DNA of 20,747 bases from Leucobacter_A sp035514995 (GTDB taxonomy: Bacteria > Actinomycetota > Actinomycetes > Actinomycetales > Microbacteriaceae). The notes beneath the pieces are model-generated. The model did no database searches, was not told the origin of the DNA, and saw nothing but the letters and a program-made list of their open reading frames with translations. Positions 1 to 6,765 of this stretch are shown piece by piece. The position numbers and the translations under genes were made by a program. Location: contig DATJCC010000117.1 of NCBI GenBank assembly GCA_035514995.1, positions 1 to 20,747 of the forward strand, read 5' to 3'. How positions within the stretch are numbered: the first letter of the stretch is position 1; each line of letters starts with the position of its first letter.

Positions 1-185
1 GCCTTAGTGAGATCGAGGTTATGTTTAATTTCTATAACCTCTGACGAAGGTGCAAAGGAATAAGCAGTTATTGAATCTTCAATAGCTTGGCGATTCAAAA
101 ATAGTACAGTCGACAAAATGAGCACAGCGATTAAAAACACGCTCCAAAAAATGCGCTTAAATACCTGAGCAACTGTGACTGTCAC
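1..185 (-). CDS. N-terminus of an unrecognised membrane-anchored protein (partial, runs off the window)
   Basis: A minus-strand open frame begins with GTG at 185 and is still open at base 1, giving 61 residues (VTVTVAQVFKRIFWSVFLIA and onward). Residues about 10-32 form one hydrophobic segment (FWSVFLIAVLILSTVLFL) after a short basic stretch, so this is a signal anchor with the rest probably outside the membrane. The part after the anchor (QAIEDSITAYSFAPSSEVIE) resembles the start of secreted or membrane-tethered actinobacterial proteins, but I cannot name a family. There is no Shine-Dalgarno sequence. The hexamer GATACT ends 7 nt before GTG, which fits a leaderless transcript. ATG codons in the other frames close quickly, so GTG is the only sensible start. 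The gene diverges from the tRNA cluster. That the frame is real is fairly safe; its function is unknown. Confidence 0.6.
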   Translation of the reverse strand, partial: MTVTVAQVFKRIFWSVFLIAVLILSTVLFLNRQAIEDSITAYSFAPSSEVIEIKHNLDLTK

Positions 186-200
186 GCATACAAGTATCTA
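186..200 (-). promoter_or_regulatory. Putative leaderless -10 region of the partial gene at 1-185
   Basis: On the minus strand GATACT occupies 198-193, followed by 7 nt and then the GTG start at 185. The same hexamer and spacing recur before the gene starting at 3550. No convincing -35 box is visible at 16-18 bp. Confidence 0.4.
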
Positions 201-266
201 AAACTAAACTGATATTGACTGCTAAATTAGCGCAATCGTTATGAAATGAAGATTTAGTTCGGTTCT

Positions 267-287
267 GAGATGACTTTTCATCATCTC
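267..287. repeat. Perfect 7-bp inverted repeat just upstream of the tRNA promoter
   Basis: GAGATGA (267-273) and TCATCTC (281-287) are exact reverse complements around a 7-nt spacer. The repeat ends 3 bp before the -35 box of the tRNA promoter. It has no long T-run on either side, so an intrinsic terminator is unlikely. A protein-binding site or chance are the remaining options. Confidence 0.35.
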
Positions 288-290
288 GTT

Positions 291-319
291 TTGCACACCA
301 CCGAAGTTTCCGCTAAAGT
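291..319 (+). promoter_or_regulatory. Promoter of the tRNA-Gly/Cys/Val cluster
   Basis: TTGCAC (291-296) and TAAAGT (314-319) are separated by exactly 17 bp and match the housekeeping sigma pattern TTGACA / TANNNT. Transcription would start near 326, leaving about 22 nt of leader before tRNA-Gly at 348. No other promoter is needed for the two downstream tRNAs, which lie close behind. Confidence 0.6.
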
Positions 320-347
320 CTTTGGAGTACGCAATAAAGCGTTTAAT

Positions 348-420
348 GCGGATGTGGCGCAGCTGGTAGCGCATCACCTTGCCAAGGTGAGGGTCGCGAG
401 TTCGAATCTCGTCATCCGCT
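348..420 (+). tRNA. tRNA-Gly (anticodon GCC)
   Basis: A 73-nt cloverleaf. The acceptor stem GCGGATG (348-354) pairs with CATCCGC (413-419), and the discriminator is T420. The anticodon arm is TCACC-TTGCCAA-GGTGA with GCC at 381-383, and the T-loop carries TTCGAAT. CCA is not encoded and must be added after transcription. It is the first tRNA of a three-tRNA unit. Confidence 0.97.
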
Positions 421-423
421 CTG

Positions 424-445
424 GTGGGCCGGAATGCCGGGCCAC
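424..445 (+). other. Hairpin in the Gly-Cys tRNA spacer
   Basis: GTGGGCCGG (424-432) folds onto CCGGGCCAC (437-445) with one G-G mismatch and an AATG loop. It is GC-rich against an AT-rich background. No U-tract follows, so it is more likely a processing structure in the tRNA precursor than a terminator. Confidence 0.35.
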
Positions 446-446
446 G

Positions 447-479
447 CGGGGTAAAACCCAAATCGGGGTAAAACCCAAA
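447..479 (+). repeat. Two-copy 16-bp tandem repeat between tRNA-Gly and tRNA-Cys
   Basis: CGGGGTAAAACCCAAA occurs at 447-462 and again at 464-479, identical, with a 17-bp period. Each copy contains a potential GGG-TAAAA-CCC mini-hairpin. It fills the spacer right up to the first base of tRNA-Cys and probably arose by slippage or local duplication. Confidence 0.8.
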
Positions 480-480
480 C

Positions 481-551
481 GGTGGCGTGGCCGAGAGGCG
501 AGGCAGCGGCCTGCAAAGCCGTATACACGGGTTCGAATCCCGTCGCCACCT
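481..551 (+). tRNA. tRNA-Cys (anticodon GCA)
   Basis: A 71-nt cloverleaf. GGTGGCG (481-487) pairs with CGCCACC (544-550), and the discriminator is T551. The anticodon loop is CTGCAAA with GCA at 513-515, and the T-arm GGGTTCGAATCCC is canonical. CCA is not encoded. Confidence 0.96.
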
Positions 552-600
552 CAACAACGGCAAGCATAATCACAACTTAACAAGTCTCATATTTAAATAT

Positions 601-677
601 GGGCGATTGGCGCAGTTGGTTAGCGCGCTTCCCCGACACGGAAGAGGTCATGGGTTCGAGTCCCGTATCGCCCACCA
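601..677 (+). tRNA. tRNA-Val (anticodon GAC)
   Basis: GGGCGAT (601-607) pairs with ATCGCCC (667-673), and the discriminator is A674. The anticodon arm is CTTCC-CCGACAC-GGAAG with GAC at 635-637. Unlike its two neighbours it encodes its CCA tail (675-677). The tail abuts the stop codon of the convergent gene at 678 with no base between them. Confidence 0.97.
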
Positions 678-1244
678 TTAAGATTCAATCGATAGCACTC
701 TAGTCAGTTTTTCCACGACCCCTTTAAAAGTGGTCATGGACATTATTGCTCCCTCACGCCGCATACCCTTATGGGTGACTCGCAAAACTCTAGCTGGATT
801 GAGATAGCTATTCCTACCCTGTTTATCCCAAGGTCCCGGTCCGACTTCTATAAAACCACGATGTAGCTTTGTTGACATATAACAACCGGCGACAGTCGAG
901 CTGTCGATTCTTGCGATGATTAAAACTGGTCTATCTTTGCCACGACCATCATTCTCAACAAAGGGCACCCACGTCCAAACAACTTCACCCGGGTCAGGGT
1001 CGTTATCTGGTTTTGGTGAGTATGAGATTTTAAGGTGACTGATCTGTTGTTTTTTTAGATCAGTTGTTGCATCTTTGCCTGATTGACCGGGACTGTAAGT
1101 TTTACTGCTTTTACGAATAAAGGAGAGAGCGTTTTTACTTCTCCTACGGTTTCCAAATAATACACCAACTGTTACAACTACAATTAGAAAGATTGCTTGA
1201 ATCCACATAGGAAAAGTTGCAAGAAACCCCTGCAAATCGTCCAT
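678..1244 (-). CDS. Membrane-anchored PemK/MazF-fold family protein
   Basis: A 188-residue protein. Residues about 11-30 (MWIQAIFLIVVVTVGVLFG within this span) form a transmembrane helix followed by a basic stop-transfer stretch (NRRRSK), then a linker to about 75. The PemK/MazF-like domain follows, with the family hallmarks PDPGEVVW (83-90) and KDRPVLII (103-110). Family members are best known as mRNA interferase toxins. This long anchored form is a single-copy chromosomal version common in actinobacteria, and RNase activity here is an inference only. No small antitoxin frame adjoins it. Its Shine-Dalgarno AGGA overlaps the TAG stop of the upstream ATPase gene (9-bp gap), so translation is probably coupled. 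Its stop touches the 3' end of tRNA-Val. Family assignment is good; biological role is uncertain. Confidence 0.8.
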   Translation of the reverse strand: MDDLQGFLATFPMWIQAIFLIVVVTVGVLFGNRRRSKNALSFIRKSSKTYSPGQSGKDATTDLKKQQISHLKISYSPKPDNDPDPGEVVWTWVPFVENDGRGKDRPVLIIARIDSSTVAGCYMSTKLHRGFIEVGPGPWDKQGRNSYLNPARVLRVTHKGMRREGAIMSMTTFKGVVEKLTRVLSIES

Positions 1245-1253
1245 GTTTTAATC

Positions 1254-2324
1254 CTAAAATTCGTTATTGGTAAGTGCGTTTAATCTAGACATACAGCGTA
1301 AATATTTTTTGCGATAACCGCCTTCTAGCATCCCTCCACCAAATATATTATTTAATGCTATTCCCGTAGCTATAATCTGTATTTGGGAGTCATAAACACG
1401 GTCTATAAATGCTACAAAACGAAGCGCTTCGGTCTGATCTTTTAGCTCATAGACGTTACGCAATCCTATAAGCTTTACCCCTTGAACTAACCGACTGAAA
1501 TTCGATGGATGTAGAGTTCCTAAATGTTTTATAAGCTTTCCAAATTCGTCGTCAGTAGCTCGATCTCCGTAGGCGACTGCGTCAGCTATTGCAAACCTAT
1601 ATGAAATCTCGTCTGATACTCTTGCGTCTCGTTGCAAATCTCTTTGCCTATAGTCTTCACCATCAATTCTGATGGTTAAAAAACTGTCGCTCATAGCTTG
1701 TATCTCACGCAAAAAGTCTTGTGCGGCGAAGCGACCTTCTCCTAAAGCATTCGGTGGCGTGTTTGAAGTTGCTATGAATTTAGTTCCAGACGCTGTCAGT
1801 TGTGATATCAATCTAGTCATCATCATGGTGTCGCCTGGATCATCAAGCTCAAACTCATCTATGCAGATTAAATTTGCACCAGTCAGTGCATCAACAGCCT
1901 GTTTGAAACCGAGTGCACCAACAAGTGACGTGTATTCGAGAAATGAGCCAAAGTATTTACGCCCATTGGCAGCGTGCCAGGCTGCGGCCAAGAGATGAGT
2001 CTTGCCAACACCGAAGCCCCCATCTAAGTAGATGCCAGGTTGTTTGATGGGTCCGATTAAATCCTTGTCTTGGGGCTGCTGTACTTTTTTTTTACCAAAA
2101 CTAAAAAACCCGTTCTTAGGCATTGCTTTAGGCGGTTGCAAAAAAGCTTTAAGAGTATCTCGAGCAACAGTTTGTGAGCTAAACCGTGAATCAGGCCGGT
2201 ATGAATCAAAAGTTGCTTCTTCAAACTGAGGTGGTGGTTTTAAGGTAGCAACTATTTCTGCACCGGTTAGTGATGGAGACCGTTCGACTAATGAAGCTAC
2301 TGAATTCTGCGTATCTTGTGACAT
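1254..2324 (-). CDS. zapE: AFG1/ZapE-family P-loop ATPase
   Basis: A 356-residue single-domain AAA-type ATPase. The Walker A motif is GGFGVGKTH (102-110), the Walker B is LICIDEFEL (152-160), and the sensor-1 segment is ATSNTPPNALG (185-195). All three are typical of the AFG1/ZapE family. In E. coli ZapE is a Z-ring-associated ATPase, and the mitochondrial AFG1 proteins are linked to protein turnover. The actinobacterial members are annotated as cell division protein ZapE, but I know of no direct test. The gene sits 11 bp after the hydrolase stop and 9 bp before the PemK-fold gene, so the three are probably one operon. The ribosome-binding site is weak (TTGAG just before ATG), again suggesting coupling. 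Confidence 0.88.
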   Translation of the reverse strand: MSQDTQNSVASLVERSPSLTGAEIVATLKPPPQFEEATFDSYRPDSRFSSQTVARDTLKAFLQPPKAMPKNGFFSFGKKKVQQPQDKDLIGPIKQPGIYLDGGFGVGKTHLLAAAWHAANGRKYFGSFLEYTSLVGALGFKQAVDALTGANLICIDEFELDDPGDTMMMTRLISQLTASGTKFIATSNTPPNALGEGRFAAQDFLREIQAMSDSFLTIRIDGEDYRQRDLQRDARVSDEISYRFAIADAVAYGDRATDDEFGKLIKHLGTLHPSNFSRLVQGVKLIGLRNVYELKDQTEALRFVAFIDRVYDSQIQIIATGIALNNIFGGGMLEGGYRKKYLRCMSRLNALTNNEF

Positions 2325-2335
2325 CTCAACTCATT

Positions 2336-3550
2336 CTACAGATTTTTAATATGAGAGTTACGCACCATGAAGTCAGAAACCTCCTGGTTCCAAGTTTCTT
2401 CATTCTCATTCCAAATTTTTACATGTTCACCACTTGGTGCTCTAAAAAGTCTTACGAGGTCTTGTCTTGTATGTGCAAGGTTTAAAGCACCTTCGAACGG
2501 AACAAAGGTGTCTTGTTCACTTACAATGATTAGAGTCGGTGTGCTTAAATCATCAGCGAAACTTTCGCTAGTGAGATTCTTTAATGGAATCGCCGTTCTC
2601 AAACCAACTAAGATTGGCGTTTTACTTATTATCCAAGCCGCTATATCAGCTATAAATCTTGGCACCCGGGCGATATCTGCATGATGTTTCAAAACTTCTG
2701 GCCAGTCAACAGCAGGTGACTCTAGAATTAGAGATTTAACTGAAAGAGCAAGATTAGGCTCATTTCTATTTAAATAACGAAGTGCTTGTAATGACGCGGT
2801 TGCTCCCATCGACCAACCAAATAAAGTGAATTCTGAGAAGCCTAAACTTTTAGCGTATTTAACAGCTGCGATCACGTCGCGTGATTCATCGAAACCCAAA
2901 CCATATTTTCCATCTAGCGATTTTGGACAATCAGCGTCGTTTCTATATCCGATGATTAAACTGTCTACTCCTAATTCACTAATTGGGGCGACGCCTCTTA
3001 ATGTTTCTTCTTTGCGCGCACCTCGTCCATGCACATGAATTACTACATGCTTTTGAGAAGACTGTGATGGGCTTATTAACCAGGCGGGCATAGGTCCAAG
3101 TTCACTATCAACATTCACATGTTTGACCTGCCCAGCTAAGTCTTCAGGCTTGTCATACCACCACCCCGTTAACCTCGCTTTAACACCTGGTCTTAAATCA
3201 CCAGAGATTATTTTTATTAGTCTTCTTGTGACTGTTGTTTCATTTTGCAAAACAACTTCACCTATTTGGGCGTGACCTGATCCGCCATCGAATATAAGTG
3301 AAAAATTTCCAGGTAGATCACTATCCTCACCTCGACTTAACGTAATAGTAGATTTGTGTTCAGTTTCAGCATCACTCACATCTTGCATAAAATCTAAAAC
3401 TTCTAGAGGCTCATTCGGGCTTTGAAGGGGTGTAACCACTCTGCTTGCAAAGTGTCTTGCGATACCAAAAGTTGCAATTGCAACACCGCCAATCGATCCA
3501 AAAATCAGAGATTTCATTAGCTGTTTGGTAGCTTTACCCATAAATTTCAC
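2336..3550 (-). CDS. Membrane-anchored alpha/beta-hydrolase (serine hydrolase)
   Basis: Numbering from the in-frame ATG at 3541, residues about 10-27 are a hydrophobic signal anchor. The hydrolase fold starts near 160, with an oxyanion-type HGRG (171-174), the nucleophile elbow GWSMG (Ser244), an acid in SEQDTFVP (Asp344) and the histidine in GEHVKIW (His373). The full Ser-Asp-His triad is therefore present. The layout resembles prolyl-oligopeptidase/lipase-like extracytoplasmic hydrolases; the substrate cannot be told. The frame stays open to 3769, but that extension runs antisense into DUF3000 and lacks family character. I place the start at GTG 3550, 7 nt after a GATACT -10 box; ATG 3541 with GGGGTG six bases upstream is the alternative. 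It is first in the operon with zapE and the PemK-fold gene. Confidence 0.8.
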   Translation of the reverse strand: MKFMGKATKQLMKSLIFGSIGGVAIATFGIARHFASRVVTPLQSPNEPLEVLDFMQDVSDAETEHKSTITLSRGEDSDLPGNFSLIFDGGSGHAQIGEVVLQNETTVTRRLIKIISGDLRPGVKARLTGWWYDKPEDLAGQVKHVNVDSELGPMPAWLISPSQSSQKHVVIHVHGRGARKEETLRGVAPISELGVDSLIIGYRNDADCPKSLDGKYGLGFDESRDVIAAVKYAKSLGFSEFTLFGWSMGATASLQALRYLNRNEPNLALSVKSLILESPAVDWPEVLKHHADIARVPRFIADIAAWIISKTPILVGLRTAIPLKNLTSESFADDLSTPTLIIVSEQDTFVPFEGALNLAHTRQDLVRLFRAPSGEHVKIWNENEETWNQEVSDFMVRNSHIKNL

Positions 3551-3557
3551 CCCGTAT

Positions 3558-3563
3558 AGTATC
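3558..3563 (-). promoter_or_regulatory. Putative leaderless -10 box of the hydrolase operon
   Basis: GATACT on the minus strand ends 7 nt before GTG at 3550, the same hexamer and distance as before the gene at 185. No good -35 box is seen. The 67-bp gap to the divergent DUF3000 gene must hold both promoters. Confidence 0.4.
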
Positions 3564-3581
3564 TTTGCTCGGCGTGCCTCA

Positions 3582-3610
3582 TAGACACCGCACAACTTAA
3601 ACTTTAGTGT
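3582..3610 (+). promoter_or_regulatory. Leaderless promoter of the DUF3000-RNase D unit
   Basis: TAGACA (3582-3587), a 17-bp spacer, and TAGTGT (3605-3610) are followed by 7 nt and then the GTG start at 3618. The start codon has no Shine-Dalgarno sequence, so transcription would begin on or next to the first base of the start codon. It is one of the clearest promoters in the window. Confidence 0.6.
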
Positions 3611-3617
3611 TTCGATT

Positions 3618-4223
3618 GTGAGTGGCCAATCAAAACAGAACCCGCCTGAGTTCGAACAAGCACGCTCACAGATCTTATCTGCAAAATTTAGAAGTGAACT
3701 CTTCACAGAAGAGACCACCTCGCCAGATCGAATTTCACCATTTTCGGTTGCTTTAGCTGCAGGTGTCAAACATTCAGCAACGAGTAGCGCCGATACTGAC
3801 TCTGAAGCAGGAGTTGGTCGCTTTATACTTCTTTATGACCCTGAATCAGCAAATGAATGGGGAGAAAAATTTCGTGTTGTTTGTTATGCGCAAGCTCCCC
3901 TCGAGACAGAAATTGGTGCGGATCCTTTTATAACTGATGTTACGTGGTCATGGCTTACAGATGCGCTCTCTTCAAGTGGCGCTGAATACAAAAATATTGC
4001 CGGAACAGCTACGATAATAACTTCTACTGGTTTTGGTGGGTTAGAAGCTCAAGGCACTGGTTCGCAAATAGAGTTGCGTGCTTCGTGGACTCCGATGGGA
4101 GAACACTTTTCTGCACATGCAGTAGCTTGGTCTCATCTGTTATGCTTTCTAGCGGGTTTCCCTGAAGAAGAGGGCGCAATATCGATAGATGCCTACAGAA
4201 TTAAAAACAAGAAATCGACATAA
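3618..4223 (+). CDS. DUF3000 family protein
   Basis: A 201-residue actinobacterial protein of unknown function. The family signature is easy to see: an N-terminal PPEFEQA helix, then RVVCYAQAPLETEIGADPF, the WSWLTDAL segment, STGFGGL, and a near-terminal ELRASWTP. There is no signal peptide or membrane segment, so it is cytoplasmic. The GTG start is chosen because it gives the usual N-terminus and sits 7 nt after a good -10 box. It lies 9 bp upstream of the RNase D-like gene. The same pairing occurs in Mycobacterium tuberculosis (Rv2680-Rv2681), which hints at a shared RNA-related role. That link is inference; no biochemical role is established to my knowledge. Confidence 0.9.
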   Translation: MSGQSKQNPPEFEQARSQILSAKFRSELFTEETTSPDRISPFSVALAAGVKHSATSSADTDSEAGVGRFILLYDPESANEWGEKFRVVCYAQAPLETEIGADPFITDVTWSWLTDALSSSGAEYKNIAGTATIITSTGFGGLEAQGTGSQIELRASWTPMGEHFSAHAVAWSHLLCFLAGFPEEEGAISIDAYRIKNKKST

Positions 4224-4232
4224 CCTAAACAA

Positions 4233-5447
4233 ATGTCACACAAAAACCAAACAGCTCCAATAGATTTGTCATGGCTGTACGTTGACGATGAAAACAAATT
4301 ACAAAGAGCTGCTGATCAGCTTTTCGCAGGCCATGGCCCAGTTGGCTTAGACGTTGAGAGAGCCTCAGGATACACATACTCGCAGAGAGCATACCTTATT
4401 CAGGTGCATCGGCAAGACGCAGGAACCTTCCTCTTTGACCCTTTAGCTCTCGAGACCCTGGCCCCTCTCGCAGAAGCAATAGCAGGTGAGGAATGGATAC
4501 TCCATGCCGCTCATTCTGACCTTGACTCTCTAGCTGACGCTGGACTCGTGCCTACCAAGCTTTATGATACTGAGCTAGCATCTCGCTTGCTTGGTTTCGA
4601 AAAAGTTGGGTTAGGCGCGATTTCAGATACTCTTCTGGCGACACCACTAGAAAAAGCTTTTTCAAGGGCTGACTGGTCGACCCGTCCTCTTCCAGATCCG
4701 TGGCTTAAATATGCTGCTCTTGATGTTGTGTTGTTACCTGACTTAAGAGAAGCTACTCATCAGCTACTACTCGAGAGTGATAAAGATAGGTATGCTAGAG
4801 AAGAGTTTGAATCACTTCTTCATAAGCCTCCAAAAGAAGCAGACTTAGAGCCTTGGCGGAGACTTTCTGGCTTTGGAAAATTACGCTCACCTAAGCTAAA
4901 AACAATTGCTAAAGAGTTGTGGATCGCGCGAGACTCTTTCGCAAAAAGTCATGACCTAGCTCCCACCAGAGTCCTACCAAACAGCGCTATTATTTCAGCT
5001 GCCCTTCTTGATCCCCGATCACCTCAAGAACTTGCGAAGCACAGTGAATTTACTGGTAAGTACAGTCGAACTGAGCTTGAGCGTTGGTGGCGAGCAATCA
5101 AAAGAGCAAAAATAACTGCTCCTATTAAGGAGACGTTAAAACTCGATCTTGACATTAATACAAGCATGGTTGCTCCCACGAACATCCGTTCCTGGGAAAA
5201 AAAGAACCCTGCCGCATATCGCAGACTCATGGCAGCTCGACAACTACTTCTCGAAGCTTCCGAAAGGCTAAATATTCCACCAGAGAATATTCTCTCTCCA
5301 AGTGCCATAAAAAGTTTAAGCTGGAACCCTCCGGACGAAATATCTTCGTTTACTATCTCTGAGACTCTGTCTGAAAGCGGTGCTCGAGCTTGGCAGCGTG
5401 AACTAACCTCACAGTTAATTGCCGATTCTTTTGTAGAACTCCTCTAA
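4233..5447 (+). CDS. rnd: RNase D-like 3'-5' exonuclease with HRDC domain
   Basis: A 404-residue protein with the DEDDy exonuclease fold. Exo I is GLDVERA (Asp40, Glu42), Exo II lies in HAAHSDLDSL (Asp96) and Exo III is KYAALDVVLLPDL (Tyr160, Asp164). These residues bind the two catalytic metal ions, so the enzyme should be active. An HRDC helical domain follows at about 205-290, and the C-terminal third resembles the second HRDC-like region of bacterial RNase D. RNase D trims tRNA and small RNA 3' ends in E. coli; a tRNA-processing role here is reasonable, since two of the three tRNAs in this window lack an encoded CCA end. It follows DUF3000 after 9 bp with no clear Shine-Dalgarno sequence. 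Confidence 0.9.
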   Translation: MSHKNQTAPIDLSWLYVDDENKLQRAADQLFAGHGPVGLDVERASGYTYSQRAYLIQVHRQDAGTFLFDPLALETLAPLAEAIAGEEWILHAAHSDLDSLADAGLVPTKLYDTELASRLLGFEKVGLGAISDTLLATPLEKAFSRADWSTRPLPDPWLKYAALDVVLLPDLREATHQLLLESDKDRYAREEFESLLHKPPKEADLEPWRRLSGFGKLRSPKLKTIAKELWIARDSFAKSHDLAPTRVLPNSAIISAALLDPRSPQELAKHSEFTGKYSRTELERWWRAIKRAKITAPIKETLKLDLDINTSMVAPTNIRSWEKKNPAAYRRLMAARQLLLEASERLNIPPENILSPSAIKSLSWNPPDEISSFTISETLSESGARAWQRELTSQLIADSFVELL

Positions 5448-5569
5448 TGGCTACCCTTCATTGTGCTTCTAAATACCTGGTAAATATTAACCTTCTGGAT
5501 GCAACTGCCTGTCGGTCATAAGATGGTCTACAAAGGCTGAATCCTAAACGAAAGGCAGAGTAGCTGACC
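5448..5569 (+). promoter_or_regulatory. Upstream region of the beta-oxidation genes, with a near-palindrome
   Basis: This 122-bp gap separates the RNase D stop from the thiolase start. It contains GGTAAATATTAACC (5479-5492), a 14-bp palindrome with one mismatched pair in each arm, behind a TTGTGC at 5461. TetR- or GntR-type regulators commonly act on such sites before fatty-acid genes, but none is encoded here. The ribosome-binding site is poor: the nearest purine run is GAG about 9-11 nt before ATG. Confidence 0.3.
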
Positions 5570-6763
5570 ATGAGAGAAGTAGTTTTTGTTGATGGAATGA
5601 GGAGCCCCTTCGGTCGTGCCGGAGAAAAAGGGATGTACTGGGGGTCACGAGCAGACGATATAGCAGTGAAAGTACTCCAAGGTCTTATTGAGCGAAACCC
5701 AAATTTGCCGCTAGATCGAGTCGATGATGTTGGTATCGCTGCGACAACACAACAGGGTGACCAGGGGCTAACTTTAGGTCGCACTGTAAGCATTTTAGCT
5801 GGACTTCCCGTAACTGTTCCTGGTTTCGCTTTAGACCGGATGTGCGCCGGAGCAATGACAACGAGTGCTCTGTTAAGCGCCGCAATCGGAGCTGGACAAT
5901 ATGATGTTGCCATTGCAGGTGGCGTAGAGCACATGGGAAATCATCCGATGGGTCAGGGAGTTGATCCCAACCCTCGTTTCGTAGCAGAAAAACTCGTCAA
6001 TCCTGATTCTCTTAACATGGGTATCACTGCAGAGCGACTCCATGACAGGTTTCCACAACTGACGAAGGAACGGTCAGATCAGTTTGGCTTGTTAAGTCAG
6101 CAGCGTGTGCAAGCAGCATACGACAGAGGTGATATTCAACCAGACCTTGTCCCTATTGCTTTAAGAAGTGAGAAAGGTTGGGGACTTGCAACAGAAGACG
6201 AAGGCCGTAGACCGGAGACAACCATTGAAGGGCTCGCGGCTTTAAAAACTCCTTTCAGGCCCCACGGAAGAGTCACAGCTGGCAACGCCTCACCACTCAC
6301 AGATGGTGCAACGATGTCACTATTGGCGGGTGCAGATACAGCTAAAGAACTTGGCCTTTCTGCCAAAATGAAACTTATTAGTTTCTCTTTTGCTGGTGTT
6401 GAGCCAGAGGTTATGGGAATCGGACCGATTCCTTCAACTGAAAAAGCGTTAAAACGCGCTGGTTTAACAATCAAAGACATTGGATTGTTTGAAATAAACG
6501 AAGCTTTTGCTGTGCAGGTACTATCATTTACAGACCATTTTGGTATTAAAGATGACGACCCACGAATAAACCCGTGGGGTGGAGCAATAGCCTTAGGACA
6601 TCCGCTAGCGGCCTCTGGAGTCAGGTTGATGATTCAGCTAGCGAGACAGTTTGAGCAGCGTCCAGATGTGCGTTACGGAGTCACAGCGATGTGCGTTGGT
6701 CTGGGTCAGGGCGGCACTGTGATTTGGGAAAACCCACATTACAACGGCAAGAAGGGTAAATAA
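5570..6763 (+). CDS. fadA: Acetyl-CoA C-acyltransferase (beta-oxidation thiolase)
   Basis: A 397-residue thiolase, full length for the family. The nucleophilic cysteine is Cys92 in LDRMCAGAM, the catalytic His344 is in GGAIALGHPLAASG, and the acid/base Cys375 is in MCVGLGQGG. NEAF (310-313) is the usual active-site loop. The enzyme cleaves 3-ketoacyl-CoA to acetyl-CoA and a shortened acyl-CoA in the cytoplasm. The N-terminus VVFVDGMRSPFGRAGEKGMY matches actinobacterial thiolases paired with the multifunctional protein encoded next. The two reading frames are 2 bp apart, the classic fadA-fadB operon, so the pair should form the beta-oxidation complex. An acetoacetyl-CoA synthesising role, feeding the HMG-CoA synthase at 19466-20620, is a possible second use but cannot be judged from sequence. 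Confidence 0.92.
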   Translation: MREVVFVDGMRSPFGRAGEKGMYWGSRADDIAVKVLQGLIERNPNLPLDRVDDVGIAATTQQGDQGLTLGRTVSILAGLPVTVPGFALDRMCAGAMTTSALLSAAIGAGQYDVAIAGGVEHMGNHPMGQGVDPNPRFVAEKLVNPDSLNMGITAERLHDRFPQLTKERSDQFGLLSQQRVQAAYDRGDIQPDLVPIALRSEKGWGLATEDEGRRPETTIEGLAALKTPFRPHGRVTAGNASPLTDGATMSLLAGADTAKELGLSAKMKLISFSFAGVEPEVMGIGPIPSTEKALKRAGLTIKDIGLFEINEAFAVQVLSFTDHFGIKDDDPRINPWGGAIALGHPLAASGVRLMIQLARQFEQRPDVRYGVTAMCVGLGQGGTVIWENPHYNGKKGK

Positions 6764-6765
6764 AG

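Noticed and set aside
447..479. Possible start of a CRISPR array from the repeated 16-mer
   Set aside because: Only two copies with a 1-bp separation and no spacers, placed between two tRNA genes, with no cas gene nearby.
222..681. Open frames of 64-113 codons on both strands across the tRNA cluster
   Set aside because: They run through three perfect tRNA cloverleaves and their translations are tRNA sequence read as protein.
678..1244. Classical toxin-antitoxin pair
   Set aside because: No small antitoxin gene lies on either side. The protein is longer than free MazF and has a membrane anchor, and it sits in an operon with housekeeping-type genes.
3551..3769. N-terminal extension of the alpha/beta hydrolase by 73 codons
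   Set aside because: It would overlap the start of DUF3000 and both promoters. The extension has no family character and would bury the signal anchor at residue 85.
5458..5934. Minus-strand open frame of 158 codons
   Set aside because: Most of it is antisense to the conserved thiolase N-terminal domain, the remainder lies in the upstream gap, and the product resembles nothing known.
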